Origin: Trebouxia sp. TZW2008
Lineage: Eukaryota; Chlorophyta; Trebouxiophyceae; Trebouxiales; Trebouxiaceae
Direction of reading: 5' to 3'
Assembly: GCA_002118135.1 (NCBI GenBank)
Contig: BDIU01000176.1
Coordinates: forward strand, 241,543 to 305,542
DNA: 64,000 nt
A program made the translations under genes and the position numbers. The notes under the pieces were generated by a model. That model was not told the origin of the DNA and did not search any database. It saw nothing but the letters and a program-made list of their open reading frames with translations. Of the stretch, positions 45,608 to 57,167 are shown piece after piece (the stretch's first letter is position 1; every line of letters begins with the position of its first letter).

Positions 45608-47307
45608 ATGACGGAAACACTACGTCGGGGCTATCCGGGCATGAAGGCGAGTCGTGCGTACTGCATCTGCTAATTTGTCGGATTGTTCTCGTCAGTCGCT
45701 GTGTTGTCATGCTATATGCATGCCCTCAGCCTGGTCGCAGCTGCTTCGGCTGTTGTCCTTGCAACAATGGCGTCAGTTGAAAGCATTGCTGCTTCGCCGC
45801 GACTAGCTGCTGACATCACAGTCGTGATCTTATGCTTCGCGTGTGGTGGTGCAGTCTATCAAGGATATGCCAGTGCTCCAAGATGGCCCTCCTCCTGGTG
45901 GTTTCCCGTCAGTCAGATATGCGCGCCGGCTGCCCAGCACAGGCCCAACCGGCTTCACTCTGCTTGCTGTGACGGTATCAATCATGGCGTATGGGTTTGT
46001 AAAGGTTAGCCAACCTGCAGCACCGGCGAACAATCACAAAACGCTGCACACTAATCGCACAATCTGTGTGGTTCATAAACACCTGGAGGTGTCTTGTCCT
46101 TTGACATCAGCTATCCAAGCACATGCATCCAGTTCTGCATGTGTGCATGACAGAGCAAAGGTCAGCAGCATAAAAACATCCATGTTGCTTGTCCCATTTT
46201 CGCAGGTGGGCCAAACAAATCATGAGAGACGCGCGGCAAAAGCTGAAAAGAAGGCAGCGCGATTTGCCATCATGCCAATCCTGCAAGCAGAAGAAGACAG
46301 ACGGTGAGCTGCAGCCCTTGATCACAGGCACAGTTGGTCAGCAGCTGCATCTCATCAAGGCAGCATCAGTTGCTTCAAGCGCTGCACAATTCGTCATGCT
46401 GCATTCCTGCCACTTGACCAAAACGACAGTTTGTACGCATGCTCAGCTTTGCCCTTAACATCCTTGCTTGGAGTTTTCTTTGCAGACGCAGAATGCATAT
46501 CAGCATTGTAGAGAGGCTTTCCAGCAAGGGTGTCAAAATTTAAACGTGTGCACGCACACAAGCCTTGGTACAAATTGAACAGCAACAACAGTAACAGCAA
46601 TGCAGTGACTTCTCTTTGTATCGATTGCTTTGCTACCCCAAAATCCTGAACTTACGTCAAGTTGTCCCTCCTCGGAGGTGCCACTGCAGTCCATATGCAG
46701 GGATTGGCTACAAATCGCATTGTCCTCGCACTTGAAATGTCCTCACATCAAGTGTGTTGTCAAACAGACAGGCTGTGCAGTGCTTGAAAATGCTGGCAGC
46801 TCAAAGAATGCATCAGGCAGCTCAGCCTTCACCTCTACAATGGCAAGGCCCTTATCATTTCGTCGATTGGCCCCACATGCATCGGCCAGCTCTCAGATAG
46901 TGGTTGCAGCGCATGGAATGCCTCAGGCAGCACAGCCCTAATCTGTACAGTTGCCAGGCAGTGATCACTTCAACAATGCATCTAGCATCTTCGAGCTTCT
47001 GTCTCACATGCAAATCTATGTCTAAGCGTTTGCTCAGGCTGCAAGGAATCTTGAAGCCAGCGTGATGACTGCAGATTTGTGAGAGAATATGATGCATTCT
47101 TGAAGAAGCAGGAGGACTCAGTCGACTGTAGACAAAATCACAGCCAATGTGATTGATTGCAGGTTTGTAAGAGAGTATGATGCATTCCTGAAGAAGGAGA
47201 AGGAGCTGATGAAGAATGTGCCAGGATACAAGGCTGGTGAGAACTTGTACAGTGGGGGCAGGTGGATGCCTCCTGCGCCCAGGGTGGGTGCATGGGGAGG
47301 GGCATAA
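45608..47307 (+). CDS. NDUFA13: NADH:ubiquinone oxidoreductase subunit NDUFA13 (GRIM-19/B16.6)
   Basis: Accessory membrane-arm subunit of mitochondrial complex I. Four exons join in phase to 143 aa, close to plant and human homologues: 45608-45646, 45855-46004, 46206-46303, 47163-47307. It starts MTETLRRGYPGMK, then SIKDMPVLQDGPPPGGFPSV and YARRLPSTGPTG, matching the plant-type N-terminus. A single transmembrane helix follows (FTLLAVTVSIMAYGFV), then ERRAAKAEKKAARFAIMPIL and QAEEDRRFVREYDAFLKK, ending GENLYSGGRWMPPAP. Intron 1 appears to have a GC donor (AAG|gcgagt); no GT donor gives a sensible join. Intron 3 holds a MITE-like copy and a short echo of exon 4. Confidence 0.94.
46606..46760 (+). 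repeat. Truncated copy of the MITE-like element
   Basis: Related to 60235-60428: gacttctctttgta..gattgctttg, then tgtcc..ctc.gaggtgccactgcagtc, then cattgtcctcgcac. It lies in NDUFA13 intron 3. The right terminal repeat is missing. Confidence 0.7.
47060..47115 (+). repeat. Echo of NDUFA13 exon 4 start
   Basis: tgcag|ATTTGTGAGAGAATATGATG and following bases copy the intact exon start at 47163 (FVREYDAFLKK), about 90 bp upstream. The copy ends after about 45 bases. Confidence 0.85.
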
Positions 47308-48491
47308 GTTGATAGTGTTGTCATCCTTGTCACATCTGGTTTACAGTCCAACGCTGACCAGTCTCTATGGTCAGGGGCAGAAATGAACGGCATTGCCACC
47401 TTTGGTAGAACTGGCATGCGCATTGACTTGCATGGTGCAAATGCGCAGTATGCTGTCAGTCGTCATACTAAGAGCCTGACCCAGCAGGAGCAGCCCAGGA
47501 ATTCTTGTCTAGCATATGCAGAAAAGCTGTACAACCATAATCGCTCACAGCTATAGGGTCAAGGCAGAAGAAAATAAGGAAAAGAAAAGTCTATACCATA
47601 AGGCATCACGACGGGAGCCTCTGTCTATGGCAGCAGCCCAAGGTCAAGGCAAACCTGCACAGCTTGAATTGCATTTGATGGCAAGATATGTCAGCAGAAT
47701 TTACTGCAAAACTCTGCCAGGTCCTGTAAAGTTGGCTTCTGCATGTGTGCAGCAGCACATGCCAAAAAGTGTTTTCTGCCTTGTATTGTGTCATTATTGG
47801 ATTCCGATGGCAAGACAGCACATCTGCGCGTGGGCTGCAGCTTATTGGCTCATGGAAAGTTTGAGTTTGGTCTGATGTCAGATGCTGCCATGCCATGCAA
47901 ATAATCTGCTGTTGCAGTCATCGGCAGCAGTATCCCTACTATTATTATGGCGCTAGATGGATTTCAACCATCTGACAGCATGGTAAACGAGAGCAGGCAT
48001 TAATATTGCAAATATTGCAACTCAGCATGTTTGGTGCAAGCCGGATCTCAAATACACAGCGCAACATTGGAAGGTTTTTGCTGCTGCTCAGAAGCACTGG
48101 CGGTTGATCAAGCGATGAGGTTGGTGATAGCATGTCTGCCAAGGTGCATACAGCACTACTGCAGCTCAGGTTGCACAACATGCCTAAGCTGGACTGCTCG
48201 ATGCGTTCACTTTCAGTGATTCTGCGCAGAGCTTCACCAACATGTGCCGATGATGACTCCGGGCTCTGGCTGACAGCAGTGCCTTTCTTGCTGCTCTGTA
48301 AGCACCTGCATGCATCACAGCACCTTTTCCCACATGCTGATGCCAGCATAAATGATGTACTAAGACTGCACATATCAGCACAAACAGCAACTGCACCGCA
48401 TGGGGTGCATGATGTTGCATGGCCCAAGCTGCTGGTGCATTTGGCTAACAGCACATATTGTGACATGCAGTAATCAGACTATGCATGAGAC
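47308..48491. other. Convergent spacer between NDUFA13 and the SET gene
   Basis: 3' flanks of both genes. No gene recognised. An open frame at 47945-48466 (-) has no domain signature. Confidence 0.45.
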
Positions 48492-51400
48492 TCAAGGGTG
48501 CTGGGCTTTACCTGGCGGTGCATGAAGTGATACACTCCTTGAAGCGAATGGCCGTTCACCTCTAGCAGGAATTTTGCTAACACACTCAGCAACCTCACAC
48601 GTCTTCATTGGTATACCGTGAACATCATCCAACTGGACGTCCTGAGAGGCACTGCGCAAGGTCAGGGTGGGCTCTGTGACCAACCCTTCATTGGGGTCAC
48701 AATGGTCAGTCTCAACAGCTGAGCACTCTGGCAACAGAGACGCCAGCAGATTAACAGCAGCTCGGCTGAGTTGATGTGTTGCTGCTGGTGTGCTAGCTGT
48801 CGTTTCAGCAGCTGAGGGGCATAGCCCACTTGGGTGCGGGTTGCTATCTGAAGCCTCTTGGAAAGCAACACATAGGGAACTCAGAGAGTTTGCAGTGTCT
48901 GGGCTAAGCAGGTGTGGTGCTGCTGGCCTGGCAGCTGTAGTTTCAGCAGCTGGGAGCTGTAGCATGCTTGGGTTTGGGGTGCTTGCTGCAGCTTCAGAGG
49001 CACAGTGTAACAAGGTTTCTGGGCCGGCTATGAGTAACAAGCTCAGGAAGTTATTCGCAGCTGGACTGAGCTGATAAGCTGCTCCTGCTGCAGCAGCTGC
49101 TGTTTCAGGGTGTGTGAGTCTTAACACAGACGGCAGTTGGGTGGATATTGCCTTTTCAGGCAAGGCCTTCAAGAGGCATTCTGCACACTCACAACACCAG
49201 TTTGCTCTGCCAAGAGCTTGAGTTGCAGCTGCTGGCGCCCACTCAGCAGCTTGACCAGCAAAGGCTGGTGTCTGGATGGCAGCGTGCCTTACAGTTGCTG
49301 GTGCCCAGTCAGCAGTTTGAGTTGCAGCTGTTGGCGCCCAGTCAGCAGCTTGACTTGCAGCTGCTGGTGCCCAGTTAGCAGGTTGACCTGGAGCTGCTGG
49401 CGGCGAGTTGGCAGCTTGAGCAGCAGTTGCTGGCGGCCAGTTGGCAGCTTGCCCGGCAAGTGTTGGTGCCCAGTCAGCAGCTTGAGCAGCAGTTGCTGGC
49501 GCCCAGTCAACAGCTTGACTTGGAGCTGCTGGCAGCCAGTTGGCAGCTTGAGCAGCAGTTGCTGGCGGACAGTCAGCAGATTGAACAGCCGTTGCTGGCA
49601 TCCAGTCAGCAGCTTCATCTGGAGCTGCTGGCGGCCAGTTGGCAGCTTCAGCAGCAGTTGTTGGCGCCCAGTCAGCAGCTTGACTTGCAGTTGCTGGCAG
49701 CGACTCAGCAAGCTCTGCCTGAGACCACGCTTGAGCAGCATGGAGCTGAGCTGTGACCTCAGACTCGCCAACAAGATTCAAGGTGGGGAATGCTGCTGGA
49801 ATGAAAGCAGGAAATGGGTCAGGGAATGAAGGTTGACTGAGGGTAGGGGTGTCAATTGGCTGTGATCTGCTGCCAGAGGCAGGATTACATGTGGCGGCAG
49901 GAAAAAGTTTGGGGTCGAGGCCAAAGTTCAGGAGGGGTTGGAGGGTTGGGCTGGGCATGTGGCCGCCAGGGAGAGCGGGCGGCGTGGGGGTAGGACTGGG
50001 GTCAGCACAGGGCTGGGAGGGACTGCAAGGGCTGGAGCTAGATTCAGGCACAGAGCATTCTTTGGCAGCATCGGTAGGGGGTGGATCAGGGGGCAGGGGT
50101 GGCCTCAGGGTGGGACTGGGGTCAGCACAGGCCTGGGAGGGACCAAAAGGGCCAGAACTGAGGTTTGGGGAAATACCTTCCCTAGCGGCATTGGTAGGGA
50201 GTGGGTCAGGGGGAACGGGTGGTCTGAGGGTGGAACATGGGTCAGCAGAGGGCTTGAAGGGGCTGAAAGGCGCAGAAATGGGACTAGGCATAGGAGTCTT
50301 GCTAGCAGTGTCAGCAGGTTTTGGGCTGGGGAATGGGGTTGGCCTGGGGATAGGACTGGGGTCATCATGGTACACACAGGGACTGAAAGGGGCAGACTTA
50401 GGACTAGGCATAGGAGCCTTGCTAGCGGTGTCAGCAGGTTGCAAGCTGAGCCTGGAGGTATGACTCGGGGTAGCACAGGGCTGGGTGTGACTGATAGGGG
50501 CAAAGAAAGGACCTGGCATAGGAGCCTTGCTAGCAACGTCAGCAGGTTCTGGGCTGGAGAAGGGGCTAGGGATGGAATCGTGGTCACTACTGCGCTGGGT
50601 GCCACTGGTAGGTAAAGGATTGTGACTGGGCACAGGAAATGTTGCGGAAGCATCAGTTATACGCCTCTGAGCGTCAGGTGTAGCATCTGTGACCTGCTCA
50701 AGTTCGAAGTCTTGCACACTGCTGCCTGTAGGCATTGCTGGTGATGCTGTTTTGGCTGGGAGTGGTTGGCGCATTGGCACAGTCTGTGAGACAGGCATCG
50801 CGTTGCAAGTGCTCTGGTCTGAGGCGCCACTTGCACGCCGCTCATTCATTTGCTGGACATCGCTGGATTTCCTGTGTTTGCCAGTAGTGGTGATGCCTTC
50901 AGCAGCAGCAGGGTGCTGAGAAGCCTCTATTGGTGAGTGTGTTTGTTTCATGATGGCACTTGGATGCATTGACACCACTATGTGATTGTGCTTAGCAGCA
51001 GCCATGCCATGTGAGTGGTCACTGGGGGACCCAACCACCTGCTGTTGCCCAGCATTGCTTGGGCCGCCACTTCTGCGAGGCAGCTCTGATGCAGCTAGCG
51101 CTAGCTGCTCCTTCACTCCATTCTGCTGGAGCATCTCTTGCCAGCTGATGTGACCGGTCAAGTTCCTCCTAACATGTCTCTTCAGGCTGTCCATTGAAGA
51201 GTAGCCTGCAAAATCTGCCTTGTATGCCAAGCTCTTTGTGCAGTTGCTGTCTGCGCACCAAAAGCGGCCATCTGCATAAAACTGTGTTGCTTGAGCTAGG
51301 TCTGTAGGCTGGCTTGCTTTCAGTACCTTGGAAACCTGCTTTCCCATGCTTTGCATGCTTGCATGGCCTGGTCGTTTGCGCTGCTGCTCCTTGCGTGTAT

Positions 51401-54400
51401 GTTTATGAAGGCTATGTAGGGATGCATACCCTGCAAATTCTGCACGGTGAGTGTAGCTTTTCTGGCAATTGATATCTGGGCACCAGAAACGGCCATGAAC
51501 AGGCAGCCATTTTTGAACGTCCTTGAAAGCTGTTGCCAGCTTTTCTTGCTGTGTCTCAGGCTGTTCTTGCACGACTGGCAATGTCTCAGCATGATCAAGC
51601 TGAGGATTGCCATCTTGCTGGGGCTGCTCTTGTTCTGATGTCGACTTCTGATTTGCCTGGGATGCCTGCTCTTCATGCTGATGATCTTGTGAAGCTGTCT
51701 GAGCAAGCTGCATTGGTTGTTGTTTCTGCTCATTCAGTGCTTGCGGGTGCTGTGCTGGCTGTGCTTGGTCGACATGAAGAAAAGCACTGGCCTGGTCGAC
51801 GCTTGCACTGTCTGTGCCCTTGGGACCAGCTTTACCAGCAATGCTCTTCTGAGCTTGCGAGCACTCAAGACCCGTCGGCCTGCAGCACGACCTTTTGTTT
51901 ACAAGTCATTGCCAATACTTGCATCTAGGCTCAGTTTGCACATCACAAAATTGCCTTGCTATACAATGCACATTTCAGCATCTGGTCAGTCAAGTTGCAC
52001 ATCACTTAGATGCCACAGCAGGTCTGTCTGCTGGCAATGTTGATGTGCTCACCTGACGCAGGAGCGCTTGCTTGGCGCTGCAACTTCTGTGCTGAATGGT
52101 TGCCTGGACCTCTTGGAGAGCTTGGTCTTTGCACCCAGTTTGATGACCTGCAAGACAATGCTGTGTTATCAGGCTGCTTGTCAATCGCATGCTGCCACTG
52201 TGTCAGGGCACATCATTAGTGCATGAAGCAGAGGGTGCGTAATGCTTTTGACAGCAAGTCATGTCAGTCTGTGGTGGTCAGCTTGTCTCAGGCCAAGTGC
52301 ATGTCACAATGCAGTGCGGACCCAAATGTCATAGCGAGGGAACAGCACGGAAGCTGCTGTGTCTGCAGACTTTGACAGCAAACGGAAGCTTGTAAAGGTG
52401 ATCTAAAACGGTACCTCTGATGCATCTCCAGCATGTCTGACGCCAGTGCTGAGTGCCATTGGTTGCTGGTGCTTCATTGCCTGCAAAGGAAAGCTTATTC
52501 AGCAACATGTACTTTGGCTCGACGTTTTGATTCAGCACCTGCTTATGGAACTGCTTGGCTGTCCAGACTTGCACATCTGGTAAACATCACATTGGAGTTG
52601 CATTTGGAACCACAATTTTGTGGTTCCAAATGCTGAGCCTTGAGAAGCAGTTGAACGGATATTGTTGCACAAATACTGTACATGCATGTGCTGACACCAA
52701 ATCACAGAGCAGGAATGCGTTATGCCACAGGTGCATCACATGCAGACTGATTTGCCAAATCACATTGCGTTACCTGCAAAGCTTTGTTCAGCTCCCTTTG
52801 CCATACTTCAATCTCCAGAAGGCGATCCCGCTGGATCTCCCAGAAGTTCTTGCCATAGTCCATGTACAGCTCCCCTGCAGCACACAATGAGCTTTACTTG
52901 TCCCAAGCTAAGCAAACAAAATCAATTGTGGAATACCAACTGAGATTTGTGGCTGAATTCTGAGGCCGCAAGTGAATTGCAGCATTGTCAGATAGAAGCT
53001 GGCCATCTGCACAGGATGGCTTGGCAGTGCATGTACTCAGACTGTTTATACGCTAAGTGATCAGACTCAACATACACTGTAGAAAAGGACCAGAAGTTTT
53101 CATCAGCGCCTGGACGCTGGTATGTTTTGGACATTCAGCATTGCATGCACAGATTCAGCTGCCATGACTTCTGTTATATAGATAAACCCAGCAAATGATC
53201 CTCAATAACAGCTGCCATTTCAGCTACAGCTGTACGCACAGCCGCACACCTAAACTGCTTTGTCAAAGGGTTGGGACATGTGTCATCAACATGGCAGAAG
53301 CCAAGTCCATCACAATGCTCAAGTATGATGTTCCAAAAGCCAAGCAATGACAGCCCACCTGGATCTATGTCCTCACATGCAACCACAAAGAGGAAGGGCC
53401 ACCGGCCCACAGCAACAGGCAGTAGCTGCACGTTAGCTGGTCGGTCTTGCGTGTGTGGTTGCAAGCTCATTGCATCTGCGCGCCCATCATTGATGTTGGC
53501 AAATATGTTGCTGTAGCCAAAGCCTGAGCATATCAAATGCTGACCCTGCAAAAGCAACCAAAATGAGACCTGCTTGGGTCAGCTGGGCTAGCATATATGT
53601 GACTTGCATTCTTCTACGTGCTCAGTGCATCTGCCCATCTATCATTGATGATGGCAAACATGTTGCTATAGCCGAAGCCTAAGCATATCAATTGCTGACC
53701 CTGCACGAGCTAACTGAAAGCAGGTTGCAAAAGCTCCTGAGGGCCAAATGGCTAGCTAGTACATGGATTTACTGCAGCTTGTGAGCGTCGTGTTTGCTGA
53801 ACAAAGTCGTTTGTCATGGAGCAGATTAACACTGCCAGTGCTTTATCTTATGATGCCCTTAGCATGCTGAGAAGTGAGTCAGTGAGCTATCTGTGGGTCA
53901 CACCAAAAATTTTGTATGCAGATGGCAGATACAGTTGCAAGTGTTTCCAGACAGACTTCAGTCTTTGCTTTTGATGCTGCATTTTGCTTCAACAGCAGAA
54001 GAGGACCTCAGACTCAAAGAACCAGCGACTTTACCGGCAGAACAGTTGATCTGGGAAACCAAAACTGCCAACAGGATGCTTCCAACAACTCATACAAGAT
54101 AGCTAAGCTGGAGATTGCATTACCTGCAGGGCGTCATCAAAGATGTCCTTGATGAGCCGTTTGCCCCAAGTGCGCATCGCTGGGGGCGCAAGCTCTGCCG
54201 CGTATGCATCAACAGCCTGCCGCCAATAAGCTGTGCTCAAGGGGTATTGCTCAGGTGGGTTGTGCCTTGTGACCAGCTCCTCTGTTGGCAGCATGGTCAT
54301 GCTTCTGTACACACCCAGAACGCTTCCTGCTGGAAATGAGCGTGTGGCATGGACCGCTAGATCCTGCAATGCACGACAGACAGCTTGGCAGCAATCACAC

Positions 54401-55846
54401 AGTGCTGTAAGGGGTACGCCTCAGGTGAGTTGTGCATCATGACCAGCTCCTCTGCTGGCAACATGGTCATGCTTCAGTACACACCCAACACATTGCCTGC
54501 TGCGAGTGAGCGTGTGGCATGGACCGCCAGATCCTGCAACGCATGGCAGACAGCTTGGCAGCAATCACACAGTGCTGTAAGGGGTACGCCTCAGGTGAAT
54601 TGTGCATCATGACCGGCTGCTCTGCTGGCAACATGGTCATGCTTCAGTACACACCCAACACATTGCCTGCTGCGAGTGAGCGTGTGGCATGGACCGCCAG
54701 ATCCTGCAACGCATGGCAGACAGCTTGGCAGTAATCACACAGTGCTCAACGGGAACTCCTCAGGTGGATTGTGCCTCATGGTCAGCTCCAATGCCGGAAG
54801 CGTGATCATGCTTCTGTACACACCGTACACACTTCCTGCTGGGTATGTTGAGTCCTGCGACGCATGGCAAGACAGATTCATTGTGCCCACACGGTGGCAA
54901 GCGCGTCTGAAGCACAGGAGGGTGTAGCTATGTGAGCAGCGTCAATCAGCTATGCATGTGTCCCTGCTGTCTTAGTCTGTGCTGTCTTAGTCTGTGCTGT
55001 CTTAGCATATGTCTGCAACATATGCTTGCTTGTGACATGCCAACTTGCCAAGTTTTGCAGCATGAAGTTGCTAGAGGATGGTCATCATGTCAAGTTGGCA
55101 GACACAGCAAATGTCAGGTAATAAGGTCTGACATGAATTTTGCAACCAAGAGGTGCCAGTCACACCTGCATGGGCACTAAGCCTTTGCGATAATCTCCCT
55201 CTTGAATCTGGACTACCTTGAGGCCCAGAACAGGCGGAGGGTCTGCAGGAAGATTTTGTGGTGTGCGCTTCTTGCCTTTGATATGCCTGAGGGACAATGC
55301 AATGTATCAGACATACAGCATCAGGTGCCTTCTGTTTGCATGGCGTGCATTTCAAGATTCAGCATTTTGTCATAAACATGCTCAAACTTCACTGTCAGAG
55401 AGTGTTCACATTTTCGTCGTCTGACATGGCTGACCTGTGGCATGCAAATGCTCTGTGATGAGTCGATAAGAGACAGCCTTGTAGCAAGCACCATTGACAC
55501 CAGCAGACAAACCTTGTGAGGTACTGCTCAACGTTGTTCTCTACTTGCGTTCTATAGTTCGCCATCTTTGGATCCTCTTGCAAGCTGGGAAGAACCTTGA
55601 TCACCCAATCACTTTGGTGCTGTGCTGCTATATACATCTGACTTGCCTGAACAGAAAGGTGGTGGCCGAGCACCTGCAGTGCGAGCAGGGCTGAGGAGCT
55701 TTTCAAAGATGACTCACACTGGGGCCGCCTGGCCAGCCTGGCAGTGTACAATTGAAAGTACACACCTTCAGTTCGTTGTGAGCAGCACCGGGTGGAGTCG
55801 TCACAGACCCCGCAAATTCCCAAATGTGGCTTGAATGCTTTGCCAT
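48492..55846 (-). CDS. SET-domain protein with two Cys/His fingers and repeat tails
   Basis: Eight exons join in phase to 1457 aa: 55766-55846, 55513-55673, 55166-55286, 54124-54363, 53359-53545, 52774-52874, 52053-52147, 48492-51879. The SET (protein lysine methyltransferase) fold spans about residues 121-285: DLAVHATRSFPAGSVLGVYR at its start, GYSNIFANINDG in place of the usual NHS motif, VACEDIDPGELYMDYGKNFW at the end. The single 3.4-kb last exon carries two fingers of the form C-x4-C-x21-H-x7-11-H (GRFWCPDINC at about 460; GRFWCADSNC at about 535). Next come a long Pro/Ser-rich region with about 45-aa repeats, fourteen 11-residue repeats (consensus QAADWAPATAA) and a tail with about three Ala/Ser/Leu-rich repeats (AAETTA..PAA). 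The partly altered NHS motif leaves catalysis uncertain. No known protein with this layout comes to mind. Confidence 0.85.
49215..49690 (-). repeat. 33-bp coding minisatellite, 14 units
   Basis: Encodes fourteen 11-residue repeats close to QAADWAPATAA, with a Trp in most units (WAP, WPP, WLP, WMP). On the opposite strand the same array gives long spurious Leu/Gln or Cys/Ser-rich open frames. Confidence 0.92.
49960..50560 (-). repeat. Pro-rich coding repeats of the SET protein
   Basis: Roughly five diverged copies of a unit of about 45 residues, containing KPADTASKAPMPSP or ADPSPTLRPPLPPDPPPTDA motifs. Copies share long nucleotide stretches, so the expansion is recent relative to the finger region. 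Confidence 0.8.
52600..52633. other. Perfect 16-bp inverted repeat
   Basis: Arms 52600-52615 and 52618-52633 (gcatttggaaccacaa and its exact complement) around a 2-base centre, in a SET-gene intron. The function is unknown; it may be cruciform-forming or a relic of an insertion. Confidence 0.6.
53610..53720 (-). repeat. Echo of the SET exon 53359-53545
   Basis: Decayed copy of the first part of the exon with its acceptor. The plus strand gcccatctatcattgatgat and agcatatcaattgctgaccc parallel 53480-53546. Confidence 0.85.
54390..54870 (-). repeat. Three echoes of the SET exon 54124-54363 5' half
   Basis: Two almost identical units (period about 136 bp) and a more diverged third. Each copies the acceptor and the LAVHATRSFPAGSVLGVY-type coding start (plus strand: gctctggcatggaccgcYag-like block). 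They lie upstream of the intact exon in the transcript. Confidence 0.9.
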
Positions 55847-57167
55847 GCCGTCAAGATCGGTTAATGGCCACCAAAGCCGCAACCTGATTTTACAAAATGT
55901 CGGCTCAGGGTGTGTCTTGGTTCGCTCACGCCAGCAGCTCTCGCTTTGTTATGGCAGAGTCACTTGACAAAGCTGATCAACCACTATGATCCTGACTACT
56001 TGTTGTGTACAGAGCAAAGTCTGGCTCGCTGGAACCACCGAGGAACGCCTGCAATGGCTTGTGGCCTTCCCTCCCTGACAAACAGGCTGAACGTTGAGCA
56101 CTATGCTTGTCATGCAGTGCATCCGCAGCGAATGCAGGCTTCAAGTCGAGTGCAACAGCAAAGGAGCCGAAACCAAAACCCAGTGCAACAACAATAAATG
56201 TTGGTGCATAAATGACAGCAATGGCATAGCAAGAGTGCATGGTTGCAGTCGAGGTGCATGACTTAGGCGAGTCCTGGCTGGCAGTAGCATTGTCTACTAG
56301 TTGAACGCTTGGCCTTGTGTACAGATGCACATTTGAAATGCTATACTGTGATTAGCCTCGTGCTCACAGCTGCAGCATGGTAGCGCCAAAAGCCAAGCAG
56401 ATTGCAGCCAAGGATGCAGAGCAACAGGCAGTACATTGATACATTGCAGATCACGGGTTTTGTAGTCAGCATGACAAGTCCTCAGCAGTATCTTGTCCAT
56501 TGTTGAGCACCACTGCAGAAAGCATGCAAAAGTGCCACAGATCAGAAGTCATGCAGTCTGCACTTGTGAGCTCCCACAGCACCACCAGAGACAGTACATG
56601 GAAGTGCTGCAGTACAAGCTGAGCATCAGTCAACGCATCACATGGCTGCTATCTCCCAGTAAAAGCAAGATGGCTTTCAGCTGAGCCATTTCAAACTCAA
56701 AATCTGCTTTATATGAGGCCATACAACTGAAGGCAATGTGTACAGCAGAGATGAGACATCGGGGTTCTGCACTCGAATTTATGAGTTCTCAGCAGAATTC
56801 TGTCCAGAGTTGAGCAGTGCCACAGCGCCAAGGGTGATAGTAGCGCCCACAAGTTGCACAGATGTAAAGCTTTCTCCAAGCAACATGAAGCCACAGCCAC
56901 TTGCAAAGACGGGTGTCAAAATCATGGTACTAGACAAAGCTGATGGTGATGAATGAGCAGGCAGTCTACAATCATGAGTCCCTAGCACTGTTCTGTCCAG
57001 AGTTGAGCAACGCTACAGCAGCAAGAGTGACAGTTGCACCTCCAAGTTGCAAAGGCGTCAAGCTCTCCCGAAGCAGCAGGAACCCACAGCCAGCCGCAAA
57101 TATGGGTGTCAAACACATCAGACTAGACAAAGCTGGTTGAGATCAGAACCTATGCAATGTACTATCA
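55847..57167. other. Spacer between EamA transporter end and SET gene start
   Basis: Both genes run leftwards. Its right half is filled by copies of the transporter's last exon (see 56480-57145). The left part, about 55850-56450, should hold the SET promoter. A very decayed further exon copy near 56090-56200 is possible. Confidence 0.5.
56480..57145 (-). repeat. Three copies of the last transporter exon downstream of its stop
   Basis: Copies at about 56990-57145 (CLTPIFAAGCGFLLLRESLT, then ATVTLAAVALLNSGQN) and 56790-56960 (ILTPVFASGCGFMLLGESFT, then ATITLGAVALLNSGQN), and a short end-piece near 56480-56510. The first two keep open frames coding the last membrane-helix pair. Confidence 0.88.

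Noticed and set aside
45843..46307. Single 154-aa frame as the NDUFA13 gene
   Set aside because: It starts with GTG and reads through intron 2; the plant-type N-terminus lies in a separate exon at 45608-45646.
49137..50653. Long Cys/Ser-, Leu/Gln- and Gly-rich open frames overlapping the SET gene repeats
   Set aside because: Shadows of the 33-bp minisatellite and Pro-rich repeats in other frames; they have no domains.
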